Assembly: GCF_900996235.1 (NCBI RefSeq) | Contig: NZ_CAAJGM010000208.1 | Coordinates: 620,001 to 684,000 of the forward strand | Direction: 5' to 3' | Source: Paraburkholderia sp. BCC1885 | GTDB lineage: Bacteria; Pseudomonadota; Gammaproteobacteria; Burkholderiales; Burkholderiaceae | DNA: 64,000 nt | Shown: positions 52,554 through 61,940 of the stretch, in pieces | Layout of the letters: the number at the start of each line of letters is the position of its first letter | Position numbering within the stretch: the stretch's first letter is position 1 | Notes under the pieces: model-generated | Told to the model about the DNA's origin: nothing | The model's database searches: none | Seen by the model: the letters and a program-made list of their open reading frames with translations, nothing else | Position numbers and translations under genes: made by a program

Positions 52554-53571
52554 GCGATTCTGTCTCCGGGTTTGACCCTTTATTCAATTCATTGAGCTGA
52601 TCGACGAAGCGCCGGCATTCCGCCGGCAGCGGCGCCTCGAACTGCAGCACCGCGCCGGTGGCGGGATGATTCAGCTTGAGCCGATAGGCGTGCAGAAACA
52701 TCCGCTTCAGTCCCGGCCGCGCGTTGGTGCGCGCCAATTCTTTATTCAGTGCGAAATCGCCATATTTCGCGTCGCCGACGATCGGCAATTCCAGATGCGC
52801 GAGGTGAACCCGGATCTGATGCGTGCGGCCGGTCTTCAGTTCCGCCTCGAGCAGCGCGTAATCCGGCCAGCGGCTGACCAGGTTGAAAACGGTGTGCGAC
52901 GCCAGCCCGTCCGCCTGCACCCGCACGCGGCGCTCGCCGTCGGCGGTCAGATACTTGTGCAGCGGTTCCTTGACCGCGCGGCGGCGGCCCCAGTCGCTCG
53001 CCCATTCGCCATGGACGCACGCATAGTAGCGCTTGTCCATTTTGTTCTCGCGGATCTGCTCGTGCAGACCCACCAGCGCCGCGCGCTTCTTCGCCAGCAT
53101 CAGCACGCCGGAGGTCTCGCGGTCCAGCCGGTGCACCAGTTCAAGGAATTTCGCCTCGGGACGCGCCTCACGCAATTGCTCGATCACGCCGAACGCCACC
53201 CCGCTGCCGCCATGCACGGCGACGCCGGCCGGTTTGTCGATCACCAGCATGTGGTCATCTTCAAAAAGAATATTGAAATGGCCAGCCGGGATCGGTGTGT
53301 GAGCGCTCGCTTCGGTTCCCTGAGCAATGCGGATGGGTGGCACCCGCACCAGATCGCCATGTTCCAGACGGTACTGGGCGTCGACCCGGCCCTTGTTTAC
53401 ACGCACTTCCCCGCTGCGCAGGATGCGGTAGATGTGGCTTTTCGGCACGCCTTTGCAGACGCGTAACAGGAAGTTGTCGATGCGCTGTCCGGCCGCGCCG
53501 TCGTCGATCTCGATCATCGAGACCTGGTCGCTTGCGACCGATTTCTGGGATATTTTGCCTAACTCTTTCAT
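52546..53571 (-). CDS. rluC: 23S rRNA pseudouridine synthase RluC
   Basis: A protein of 341 residues from the ATG at 53571. The N-terminal S4 RNA-binding domain shows RIDNFLLRVCKGVPKSHIYR, and the catalytic aspartate is in HRLDRETSGVLML. Other family motifs are GRTHQIRVHLAHL. RluC makes pseudouridines 955, 2504 and 2580 in 23S rRNA. Back-to-back with rne, as in many proteobacteria. Confidence 0.96.
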   Translation of the reverse strand: MKELGKISQKSVASDQVSMIEIDDGAAGQRIDNFLLRVCKGVPKSHIYRILRSGEVRVNKGRVDAQYRLEHGDLVRVPPIRIAQGTEASAHTPIPAGHFNILFEDDHMLVIDKPAGVAVHGGSGVAFGVIEQLREARPEAKFLELVHRLDRETSGVLMLAKKRAALVGLHEQIRENKMDKRYYACVHGEWASDWGRRRAVKEPLHKYLTADGERRVRVQADGLASHTVFNLVSRWPDYALLEAELKTGRTHQIRVHLAHLELPIVGDAKYGDFALNKELARTNARPGLKRMFLHAYRLKLNHPATGAVLQFEAPLPAECRRFVDQLNELNKGSNPETESHG

Positions 53572-54305
53572 TCTGAATATAATTTGCCCAGCAGTCTGCG
53601 GCGGCCGGCGCATTGTCCGGTATTCCGGCGGTCTGCGCAGGTGCAAGCGATAAACAGTCATTTTACTTGCGCCCGGGTCTGGTTGCTCACCCGCATAACG
53701 AGATGCAACAAGTTGTACGCACGGAGTCAGCACCCGGCAGGGACGGCGCCCACAGGCGCGTTCGGTCACGGTCGGCTCCGCGGTAACGGAATTTTGGTAA
53801 AAAAGAATTTAACTGCGAAGCCTTGGTATCGGGCGGTTTGACGCCCTGCAGGACGGGGCTTCCAGTTGCGAAAATACGGCGTGCGCCCGAGGCGTCTTGT
53901 AGAAAGTACAAGACATGGCGACGTCAAAATGAGGCGAGACACCCCCGGCGAGAAAAGACGCGCCTTTTGCGCGAACTTCCCGCTGCGGCATGACCCCATC
54001 CTTCGGCCCTCCGGTCACGCGCCCAGTTGGCGCACCGGCGCGAGTGGACGAAGGCAGATGCAAGGTCAGCCGGCAGAACCCGCGGCGTGTCGGGTCATTA
54101 TTTGAAGCCGTGTTCGCATGTGCCCTGCGGCACCGTGTCCTTTTATGTGTGGACCGGGCCCTCTCAGGCAATTCTCCCCGCCATTTTTCCCGCTCCAGCG
54201 TGCTTGTGAAAACACAATAAGGCGCGGCATGCCGCTGCCCTGAAACGTCCTTTGCGTCCGACAAACGCGAGGCGTGGGCAAGCTAAGCCGCTCTGGAGCC
54301 GTTCA
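53572..54305 (+). promoter_or_regulatory. rluC-rne intergenic region with structured rne leader
   Basis: About 735 bases. It must carry the divergent promoters and a long rne 5' untranslated region. The clearest structure is a perfect 8-base hairpin, GTCTTGTA (53894-53901) with TACAAGAC (53907-53914), around GAAAG. In E. coli, hairpins in the rne leader let RNase E limit its own synthesis; a similar role here is plausible but unproven. No supported gene lies inside. Confidence 0.6.
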
Positions 54306-57300
54306 ATGAAACGAATGTTGTTCAACGCGACGCAGCAGGAAGAACTGCGCGTAGCCATCGTCGATGGGCAAAAACTCATCGATATTGACATCGAAACCGC
54401 CGGGCGCGAACAGCGCAAAGGCAATATTTACAAGGGCATCATCACCCGCATCGAGCCGTCGCTCGAAGCCTGTTTCGTCAACTACGGCGAAGACCGTCAC
54501 GGTTTTCTGCCGTTCAAGGAAGTCGCCCGCCAGTATTTCCGTGACGGCGTCGACATGCGTTCCGCCCGTATCCAGGACGCCCTGAAAGAAGGTCAGGAAC
54601 TGATCGTTCAGGTCGAAAAGGAAGAGCGCGGCAACAAGGGCGCGGCCCTCACCACCTTCATTTCGCTGGCTGGCCGGTATCTGGTTCTGATGCCGAACAA
54701 CCCGCGCGGCGGCGGCGTGTCGCGCCGGATCGAAGGCGACGATCGCCAGGAACTGCGCGAAACCATGGCGCAGCTGCAATTGCCGGAAGGCATGAGCATC
54801 ATCGCGCGCACGGCCGGCATTGGCCGTTCCGCCGAAGAGCTGCAGTGGGACCTGAACTACCTGATGCAACTGTGGCGCGCCATCGAAGCCGCGTCGCAAA
54901 GCGGTTCGAGCGGCCAGCCGATGCTGATTTATCTCGAATCGAGCCTCGTGATCCGGGCGATTCGCGACTATTTCCAGCCGGATATCGGCGAAATCCTGAT
55001 CGACACCACCGAAATCCATGACCAGGCTCGCGCCTTCATGGATATCGTGATGCCGGACAATGTCGGCAAGGTGAAGCGGTATCACGACGATGTGCCGCTT
55101 TTCTCGCGCTTCCAGATCGAACATCAGATCGAAACGGCGTACTCGCGCACGGTGCCGCTGCCTTCGGGCGGCGCGATCGTGATCGACCACACCGAGGCGC
55201 TGGTCGCCATCGACGTGAACTCGGCGCGCGCCACCAAGGGCGCCGACATCGAGGAAACCGCCGCGCGCACCAACCTCGAAGCCGCCGACGAAGTGGCCCG
55301 CCAGTTGCGTCTGCGCGACCTGGGCGGCCTGATCGTGATCGACTTCATCGACATGGAATCGGCCAAAAGCCAGCGCGAAGTCGAGCAGCGCCTGAAAGAC
55401 GCCCTCAAGCACGACCGCGCGCGCGTCCAGATGGGCAAGATCTCGCGCTTCGGCCTGATGGAACTGTCCCGTCAGCGTCTGCGCCCGGCTCTGTCGGAAG
55501 GCAGCCACGTGACCTGCCCGCGCTGTAACGGCACGGGCCACATCCGCGATACCGAATCGTCCGCGCTGCAAGTGCTGCGGATCATTCAGGAAGAAGCGAT
55601 GAAGGAAAACACCGCGGCGATCCATTGCCAGGTGCCGGTCGAAGTGACCGCCTTCCTGCTGAACGAGAAGCGTGCCGAAATCAACAAGATCGAGTCGCGT
55701 TTCAAGGTCAATGTCGTCCTGATCCCGAACAAGCATCTCGACACGCCGCATTACAAGCTCGAACGCCTGCGTCACGACGACGCCCGCCTCGACGAGCCGC
55801 GCGCTTCGTGGAAGATGGCCGAAGAAGCGGCCCGCGAACTGGAATCGGAAACCGGTTACAGCAAGCGTGCCGAGGAAGTGAAGCCGAAGCAGGAAGCGGC
55901 GGTCAAGGGCATCACGCCTGAGAAGCCGGCGCCGAGCGCACCGGTTCGCCCGGCGGTCCAGGCGACGCCTGCGCCGGTCGCGGTCACGCCGGCTGGCGGC
56001 GGTTTCATCGGCTGGCTGAAGAACCTGTTTGGCGTGGCACCGGCCGCGCCCGCTCCGGTCGCTCCGGCGCCTGTCGAGAAGACGGCGCGTCCGGCCCGCG
56101 GCGATCGTCCGGAACGCGGTGAACGTACCGGCGAGCGCGGCGGTGACCGCAACCGCAATCGCCGTGGCGGCGCAACCGGCCGTGATGGCGCAGCACGCGG
56201 CGAAGGTGCGGCGGTCGGCGGCCGTCAAGCCCAGCCGTCGCAGCGTCGTGACGAACGCGAAGGACGCGAAAGCCGTGAAACCCGCGAGGGTCGTGAGCCG
56301 CGTGAGAGCCGCGAAGCTCGTGAGGTCCGCGAACCGCGCGGCAACCGTGAGCCGCGTGAAGGGCGCGAACCTCGCGAAGGTCGTGAACCGCGCGGCGAGC
56401 GCGAAGGCCGCGAAAGCCGTGCCGAGCGCGGTCAAGAACGCGCAGACCGCGGCGAAGCCGTAGAAAGCGCACCGCGCGCCGAGCGCGGCGAACGCCCGGA
56501 ACGCGGCGAACGTCGTGAGCGCGGCGAACGAGCGGAACGTGGCGAGCGTCGCAAGCAACAGCCGGAAGGCGCAGAGGCAGTCGGTCAGGACGAAAACCAG
56601 GATCTGCTGACACAGAACCAGCCCGGCAACGTCGAAGGTGGCGCACCGGTCGATCAGGAAGCCGTGGCGCGCGAGGGTGAAGAACGCCGCCGCCGTCGTC
56701 GCGGTCGCCGTGGCGGTCGTCGCGAGCGTGAAGAAGAAGGCGTGAACGGCAATGTTGGCGCGGAAGGTGCGGAGGGTGCAGAAAGCGCCGAAGCAGGTAA
56801 AGGCGCCGAAGCGGACTACGAATCGGTGAGCGCAGTGAGCGAGGCGCCGGCCCAGCAGCCGCGTCACGAATCGTCGGAGGCCGCGCCGGTCGAAGTGGTC
56901 GTCGCCGCTGTCGCCACGGAAACCGCCGTGGTCGCCGAACTGCACGCCACCAGCGAAACCCCGGCTCTGGCTGTCGAACAGGCCGCCAAGGCGGAAGCCT
57001 TCGTGCCGACGCCGGCCGCTGAACCGGTCGTTGCCGAAGCTCCGGTGGTCACGCAGCAACCTGAACCGACGCCGAGTCCGGTTGCTACGGCTGCTGCAGC
57101 TGCTGAGCTTGTTCCTGCCGCGCAGGTCGCGATCGAAGCGGCGCCCGCCGCGCTCGTCGAAGCCACGCACGCAGCGGTTGAAGCGGCGAAGGTCGAAGCA
57201 CCGGTGCAGGCACCGGCTGCAGTTGAGCCGGTAGTGGCCGCCGAGCCGACGGTCGCCCACGCGCCCGTCAGCGACGCAGCATCGGTGGCGCCGGCCGTCC

Positions 57301-57680
57301 AGGTCGCGGCTCCGGTCGAAGCCCAGCCTGTGGTCGAAGCCGCACCGCAGGTCCATGCCGAAGCCGCCGCTCCGGTCGCCCCGCAGCAGGCGTTCGTCGC
57401 CGAGCCGGCAGCGGCGCCCGTAAAAGCTGCCGAGCCGGCACAGGCTCCGGCCCCGCAACCGGCAACGCGCAGCACCGGTCTGTCGACGGAAGCCCTGGCT
57501 CCGGTGCTGGAAAGCGCTGGTCTGGTCTGGGTCAACACCGACTCGTCCAAGCTGCGTGCCGCGCAGGAAGCCGCTGCGCAGGCCGTGAAGCCGGCCCGCG
57601 TGCCGCGCGAGCGCAAGCCGCTGCCGCCGGTCGATGCCGCGCCGATGCAGCAGGTCGAAACGGCAAAGCATCAGCAGTAA
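54306..57680 (+). CDS. rne: Ribonuclease E
   Basis: A protein of 1124 residues from the ATG at 54306, with GGAG upstream. The N-terminal half has the S1 domain (about 35-125). The catalytic aspartates match E. coli numbering: Asp303 in IDVNSARATKG and Asp346 in IVIDFIDM. The zinc-link cysteines are Cys404 and Cys407 in CPRCNGTGH. The C-terminal half is a low-complexity scaffold: Arg/Glu repeats (REGREPRE type, about 56250-56560), then long Ala/Pro/Val/Glu stretches. RNase E starts mRNA decay and processes rRNA and tRNA, and its tail normally assembles the degradosome. Confidence 0.98.
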   Translation: MKRMLFNATQQEELRVAIVDGQKLIDIDIETAGREQRKGNIYKGIITRIEPSLEACFVNYGEDRHGFLPFKEVARQYFRDGVDMRSARIQDALKEGQELIVQVEKEERGNKGAALTTFISLAGRYLVLMPNNPRGGGVSRRIEGDDRQELRETMAQLQLPEGMSIIARTAGIGRSAEELQWDLNYLMQLWRAIEAASQSGSSGQPMLIYLESSLVIRAIRDYFQPDIGEILIDTTEIHDQARAFMDIVMPDNVGKVKRYHDDVPLFSRFQIEHQIETAYSRTVPLPSGGAIVIDHTEALVAIDVNSARATKGADIEETAARTNLEAADEVARQLRLRDLGGLIVIDFIDMESAKSQREVEQRLKDALKHDRARVQMGKISRFGLMELSRQRLRPALSEGSHVTCPRCNGTGHIRDTESSALQVLRIIQEEAMKENTAAIHCQVPVEVTAFLLNEKRAEINKIESRFKVNVVLIPNKHLDTPHYKLERLRHDDARLDEPRASWKMAEEAARELESETGYSKRAEEVKPKQEAAVKGITPEKPAPSAPVRPAVQATPAPVAVTPAGGGFIGWLKNLFGVAPAAPAPVAPAPVEKTARPARGDRPERGERTGERGGDRNRNRRGGATGRDGAARGEGAAVGGRQAQPSQRRDEREGRESRETREGREPRESREAREVREPRGNREPREGREPREGREPRGEREGRESRAERGQERADRGEAVESAPRAERGERPERGERRERGERAERGERRKQQPEGAEAVGQDENQDLLTQNQPGNVEGGAPVDQEAVAREGEERRRRRRGRRGGRREREEEGVNGNVGAEGAEGAESAEAGKGAEADYESVSAVSEAPAQQPRHESSEAAPVEVVVAAVATETAVVAELHATSETPALAVEQAAKAEAFVPTPAAEPVVAEAPVVTQQPEPTPSPVATAAAAAELVPAAQVAIEAAPAALVEATHAAVEAAKVEAPVQAPAAVEPVVAAEPTVAHAPVSDAASVAPAVQVAAPVEAQPVVEAAPQVHAEAAAPVAPQQAFVAEPAAAPVKAAEPAQAPAPQPATRSTGLSTEALAPVLESAGLVWVNTDSSKLRAAQEAAAQAVKPARVPRERKPLPPVDAAPMQQVETAKHQQ

Positions 57681-57718
57681 GCTGCCGCGTCGGGGCGCTT
57701 GCATGGCCCCGTCACCCA

Positions 57719-57748
57719 GAAAGCCCGCCTTAACCGGCGGGCTTTTTG
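57719..57748 (+). terminator. Intrinsic terminator of rne
   Basis: AAAGCCCGCC pairs with GGCGGGCTTTTT around TTAACC, followed by more T. It lies 40 bases after the rne stop. Confidence 0.9.
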
Positions 57749-57846
57749 TTTTGTTATGTTGGGGCGCGCATTCGCTCCACTATGGCCCCGCCCCCCATCC
57801 GCTAGAATGAGAGTCTGTACTCCTTAAAAGCGCTGCCCCGCCATCC

Positions 57847-58956
57847 ATGTCCCGACGCATCATCCCTGTTGCTGATGTCAGCGCGGTGCCGGCCTTCTCC
57901 GGCCCCGTGCAGACGCCAAGCGGCGTGCTGCGCGACACCCTGTCGCGTCCGCTGCGGGATTTGCGCATCTCGGTGACGGACCGCTGCAACTTCCGCTGTG
58001 TCTACTGCATGCCGCGCGCGGTGTTCGACAAGGATTACGCGTTCCTGCCGCATAGCGCCCTGCTGAGTTTCGAGGAAATCGAGCGGCTGGCGCGCCTGTT
58101 CGTCGCGCATGGCGTGGAAAAGATCCGCCTGACCGGCGGCGAGCCGCTGTTGCGCAAAAACCTCGAATTCCTGATCGAACGGCTCGCGCGGCTCACCACG
58201 CCGGACGGCCGGCCGCTCGACCTCACGCTCACCACCAATGGCTCGCTGCTGGCCCGCAAAGCTCGCAGTCTGAAAGATGCCGGCCTGACACGCGTGACAG
58301 TGAGCCTCGACGCCATCGACGACACCCTGTTTCGCCGCATGAACGATGCCGATTTCGCGGTAGGCGACGTGCTCGAAGGCATCGAAGTAGCCCACGCGGC
58401 CGGCCTTACGCCGGTCAAGGTCAACATGGTGGTCAAGCGCGGCACCAACGACGCGGAAATTCTGCCCATGGCGCGCCACTTCAAGGGCACCGGCAGCGTG
58501 CTGCGCTTTATCGAATACATGGATGTCGGCACCTCGAACGGCTGGAACATGGCCGAGGTGATGCCGTCCGCCGAAGTCGTGACGCGCATCGCCGAACATT
58601 TCCCGCTGGTGCCGCTCGAGCCGCACAGTGCCGCCGAAACCGCGCAGCGCTGGGGCTATGTCGACGGCGGCGGCGAAATCGGCGTGATTTCGAGCGTCAC
58701 GCGGGCGTTCTGCGGCACCTGCACGCGCGCCCGTCTATCGACGGAAGGCAAGCTCTACCTGTGCCTGTTTGCAGCCGCGGGACACGACCTGCGCGCGCTC
58801 CTGCGCAACGGTTCGAGCGACGCTGTCATCGGCTCGGCGGTCGCCCACATCTGGCAGGGCCGCCGCGACCGCTACTCGGAGTTGCGCGGCAGCAGCGCCG
58901 CCACGCTCTATGCGGCGGACGAGCGCCGGGTCGAAATGTCGTACATCGGCGGGTAG
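57847..58956 (+). CDS. moaA: GTP 3',8-cyclase
   Basis: A radical SAM protein of 369 residues. The first iron-sulfur cluster motif is DRCNFRCVYCMP, the second CGTCTRARLSTEG with the third cysteine in YLCLF. The C-terminus is the diglycine YIGG required for MoaA activity. It starts molybdenum cofactor synthesis from GTP. mobA and moeA follow on the same strand. Confidence 0.97.
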   Translation: MSRRIIPVADVSAVPAFSGPVQTPSGVLRDTLSRPLRDLRISVTDRCNFRCVYCMPRAVFDKDYAFLPHSALLSFEEIERLARLFVAHGVEKIRLTGGEPLLRKNLEFLIERLARLTTPDGRPLDLTLTTNGSLLARKARSLKDAGLTRVTVSLDAIDDTLFRRMNDADFAVGDVLEGIEVAHAAGLTPVKVNMVVKRGTNDAEILPMARHFKGTGSVLRFIEYMDVGTSNGWNMAEVMPSAEVVTRIAEHFPLVPLEPHSAAETAQRWGYVDGGGEIGVISSVTRAFCGTCTRARLSTEGKLYLCLFAAAGHDLRALLRNGSSDAVIGSAVAHIWQGRRDRYSELRGSSAATLYAADERRVEMSYIGG

Positions 58957-58962
58957 ACCACC

Positions 58963-59595
58963 TTGTCCACCAGGTCTGCCAGCACCGTCGCGACGGCGAA
59001 TCTCACCGGCCTCGTGCTGGCCGGCGGTCGCGGCATGCGCATGGGCGGCGTCGACAAAGGGCTGCAACTATTGCACGGCGAGCCGCTCGCCGTGCACGTC
59101 CTGAGACGCCTCGCCACCCAAACCGGCGCGCGACTGATCAGCGCCAACCGCAACGCCGAAGTCTACGCAGGACTCGGCGCGCCCTTTGGCGCAGCGGTTG
59201 TGGCCGATACCGTGGCCGGCTTTCCCGGGCCGCTCGCGGGTTTGCTGGCCGGCTTGCGGGCCGCGCGCACGGAATTCGTGCTGAGCGCGCCATGCGACTC
59301 GCCCGCACTGCCGGCCGATCTGGCCGCGCGCCTCGCCGAAGCCGTCAATGCGCACAACGCCGATATCGCCACCGTCACCACCACGGACGCCGCGGGCCAA
59401 ACCTCGCTTCACCCCGTCTTCGCGTTATTGCGCACGAGTCTCGCCGACGACCTCGCGGCCTTTCTGGAGGCGGGCGAACGCAAGGTGCGCGCGTGGTACG
59501 CGCGCCACAAGACGGTGGAAGTCGCCTTTCCCGATGAGCGCGCGTTTTACAATATCAATTCTTTGCAAGAACTCGCCGACCTCGAGCGTCACTGA
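58963..59595 (+). CDS. mobA: Molybdenum cofactor guanylyltransferase
   Basis: A protein of 210 residues from the TTG at 58963, six bases after moaA. The nucleotide-binding loop GLVLAGGRGMRMGGVDKGL is diagnostic for MobA, and SAPCDSPALP and HPVFALL follow. It attaches GMP to molybdopterin to form the guanine dinucleotide form used by DMSO-reductase-family enzymes. Confidence 0.95.
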   Translation: MSTRSASTVATANLTGLVLAGGRGMRMGGVDKGLQLLHGEPLAVHVLRRLATQTGARLISANRNAEVYAGLGAPFGAAVVADTVAGFPGPLAGLLAGLRAARTEFVLSAPCDSPALPADLAARLAEAVNAHNADIATVTTTDAAGQTSLHPVFALLRTSLADDLAAFLEAGERKVRAWYARHKTVEVAFPDERAFYNINSLQELADLERH

Positions 59596-59703
59596 GACGT
59601 CACGGAGGTCGTAGCCGTAGTCCTGCTCCGGCCGCACAGCGGCCACCGGCCAAGCCGGCGGCTGGACCCGCCGGGCGCATCCGGCCGCGACGCTCCTCCA
59701 TTC

Positions 59704-60999
59704 ATGACCACGCATAACGAATTCTCCAGTTGCGTCGCCCAGTACGATCCTCAAGCGCTGCCGGTCTCGGCCGCGCAGGCGATCGTGCGGCAGTGGGCCT
59801 CCCCCGTCACCGCCGTCGAACACGTGCCGCTGCACGACGCGCTAGATCGCGTGCTGGCCGAGGACATCGTCTCGCCGAGCGACGTGCCCGCGCACGACAA
59901 CTCGGCCATGGACGGCTACGCGTTCCAGAGCGCCGCCCTCGCGGCTGGGTCGGGTGTCGTCGAACTCGCGGTGGCGGGTAAGGCGCTGGCCGGTCATCCG
60001 TTTGCCGGCGCAGTCGCGCTCACGCAATGCGTGCGCGTCATGACGGGCGCCAGCATGCCGGCCGGTTGCGACACAGTCGTGCCGCAGGAACAGGTGACGC
60101 GCCACGGCGAGTCGATCCAGTTCCCCGCCGCCAGCGTGCGCGGGGGCGCCAACCGGCGTCTGGCCGGCGAAGACCTCGCGCGTGGCAGTTCGGCCCTATG
60201 CGCCGGCCGCATCCTGCGCGCCTCGGATCTCGGCCTGATCGCCTCGCTTGGCATTGCGGAAGTACCCGTGCGGCGCCGTCTGCGGGTGGCGTTCTTCTCC
60301 ACCGGCGACGAATTGCGCTCGCTCGGCGAGCCGCTCGAACCCGGTTGCGTCTACGACAGCAACCGCCACACGCTGTTTGCCATGCTGCGCCGCATGAATA
60401 TCGACACGCTCGATCTCGGCGTGGTGCGCGACCAGCCGGCCGCGCTCGAAGCCGCGCTGCGCAGCGCGGCCGGCAGCGCCGATATGGTCCTGACCTCGGG
60501 CGGCGTCTCGGTCGGCGAAGCGGATTTCACCCAGCAGTTGCTGCAGACTTTCGGCGACGTCGCGTTCTGGAGCCTCGCCATGCGTCCCGGCCGGCCGCTT
60601 GCCTTTGGCCGCGTTTGGTCCGGCGAGCGTCCGGGGCTCGGTCTGCCGGCGCTGTTCTTCGGCCTGCCCGGCAATCCGGTGGCCGTAATGGTGACGTTCT
60701 ATCAGATCGTGCGCGAAGCACTGCTGGTCATGTCCGGCGCCACGCCGCAGGCGGTTCCGATGCTGCGGGCCGCCAGCCGCGAGACGATCCGCAAGCGCGC
60801 GGGCCGCACCGAATATCAACGTGGCGTCGCCGAGCGCGATGCGCGCGGCCAGTGGCATGTCATGCCAACCGGCTCGCAAAGCTCCGGCGTCCTCAGTTCG
60901 ATGAGCGAAGCCAACTGTTTTATCGTGCTCGAACATGAGCGCGCCGACGTCGACGCCGGCGAGACTGTGGATATCATGCTGTTCGACGGCCTGATCTGA
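59704..60999 (+). CDS. moeA: Molybdopterin molybdenumtransferase
   Basis: A protein of 431 residues. MoeA motifs are DVPAHDNSAMDGYAF, VRVMTGASMPAGCDTVV, FFSTGDEL, VYDSNRHTL and the TSGGVSVGEADF loop. It inserts molybdate into adenylated molybdopterin. It completes the moaA-mobA-moeA set in this window. Confidence 0.97.
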   Translation: MTTHNEFSSCVAQYDPQALPVSAAQAIVRQWASPVTAVEHVPLHDALDRVLAEDIVSPSDVPAHDNSAMDGYAFQSAALAAGSGVVELAVAGKALAGHPFAGAVALTQCVRVMTGASMPAGCDTVVPQEQVTRHGESIQFPAASVRGGANRRLAGEDLARGSSALCAGRILRASDLGLIASLGIAEVPVRRRLRVAFFSTGDELRSLGEPLEPGCVYDSNRHTLFAMLRRMNIDTLDLGVVRDQPAALEAALRSAAGSADMVLTSGGVSVGEADFTQQLLQTFGDVAFWSLAMRPGRPLAFGRVWSGERPGLGLPALFFGLPGNPVAVMVTFYQIVREALLVMSGATPQAVPMLRAASRETIRKRAGRTEYQRGVAERDARGQWHVMPTGSQSSGVLSSMSEANCFIVLEHERADVDAGETVDIMLFDGLI

Positions 61000-61062
61000 C
61001 GCGCGCCTGCTGCCCGCTTCCAACCCCTTACCCTTTACCTACGACCAACGGGTTTGATCTAC

Positions 61063-61338
61063 ATGAAAAAACAGATCTCTTTCATCGCGGCGGGACAGAC
61101 CGCCAAAGCGCTGATCCTGGTGTATCTGACTTTTAGCGTGCCTATCGTGCTGCTCGGCGTGCTGGTGGCTTTTTTCCGTTATGGCTCGGTCGAACTGAGC
61201 ACGGTGTTCAGCGCCTTGCTGCTGAATGCGATCCTTGGCTTCGTGCTGCTGTGGATCGCCTGTCACGCGTATAACTGGGTAGCCTCGCGTTTCGGCGGCA
61301 TCGAGATCCAGTTGAGCGACGTGCCCGAGGAAGCGTAA
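61063..61338 (+). CDS. Small membrane protein of unknown function
   Basis: A protein of 91 residues from the ATG at 61063 with two membrane helices (ALILVYLTFSVPIVLLGVLV and FSALLLNAILGFVLLWIAC). Its stop overlaps the next gene as TAATG, so the two are probably cotranslated. No family recognised. Confidence 0.72.
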   Translation: MKKQISFIAAGQTAKALILVYLTFSVPIVLLGVLVAFFRYGSVELSTVFSALLLNAILGFVLLWIACHAYNWVASRFGGIEIQLSDVPEEA

Positions 61339-61838
61339 TGAGCGCGACGATCCGCCCCGCCACGCCCGCCGACGTCGGCGCCATCTTCGCGTTGATGTAC
61401 GAACTGGCCGAGTTCGAAAAACTGACGCATCTGTTCGTCGCCACCGAAGCCGGCGTGCATGACGCGCTGTTCGGCGCGCGGCCGTCGTCGGAAGCGCTGG
61501 TGGCGCAGGAGGAAGATGGCCGCATCGTCAGCTATGCGCTGTTCTTCCATAATTTCTCGACCTTCCTCGGCAGGCGCGGGCTGTATCTGGAAGACCTGTA
61601 CGTGCAGCCGACCCAGCGCGGCAGCGGTCTCGGTACGCGGATGCTGAAGGAACTCGCGGCGCTGGCCGTGCAACGGCAATGCGGCCGCTTCGAATGGACG
61701 GTGCTGGACTGGAACCAGCCGGCCATCAATTTCTACGAGAAGATGGGCGCCACCGTGCTGTCCGACTGGCGGGTCGTGCGTATCACGGGCGAGGCGCTGG
61801 AACAGCTGGCGGGCACGGCGACGGTAACCGCCGAATGA
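61338..61838 (+). CDS. GNAT acetyltransferase, SSAT-like
   Basis: A protein of 166 residues. It resembles spermidine/spermine N1-acetyltransferases: FFHNFSTFLGRRGLYLEDLY, the acetyl-CoA loop QRGSGLGTRMLKELA and the final WNQPAINFYEKMGA. The substrate may be a polyamine, a thialysine or another amine. It follows the small membrane protein with overlapping stop and start. Confidence 0.88.
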   Translation: MSATIRPATPADVGAIFALMYELAEFEKLTHLFVATEAGVHDALFGARPSSEALVAQEEDGRIVSYALFFHNFSTFLGRRGLYLEDLYVQPTQRGSGLGTRMLKELAALAVQRQCGRFEWTVLDWNQPAINFYEKMGATVLSDWRVVRITGEALEQLAGTATVTAE

Positions 61839-61940
61839 TGTGACGGCCAGTCAAGAGGCCTGCAGTAAAGCGACACGTGGCTTCGTGCGGGCGGTGCCAG
61901 CTGGCGCTACGCGGCCCGCCCCGGTGCATCTGCGTGCCGT

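Noticed and set aside
54303..57704. Open frame of 1133 codons on the minus strand opposite rne
   Set aside because: Same shadow effect; rne has its catalytic residues at the exact expected positions, and the opposite frame is low-complexity Arg/Phe/Leu.
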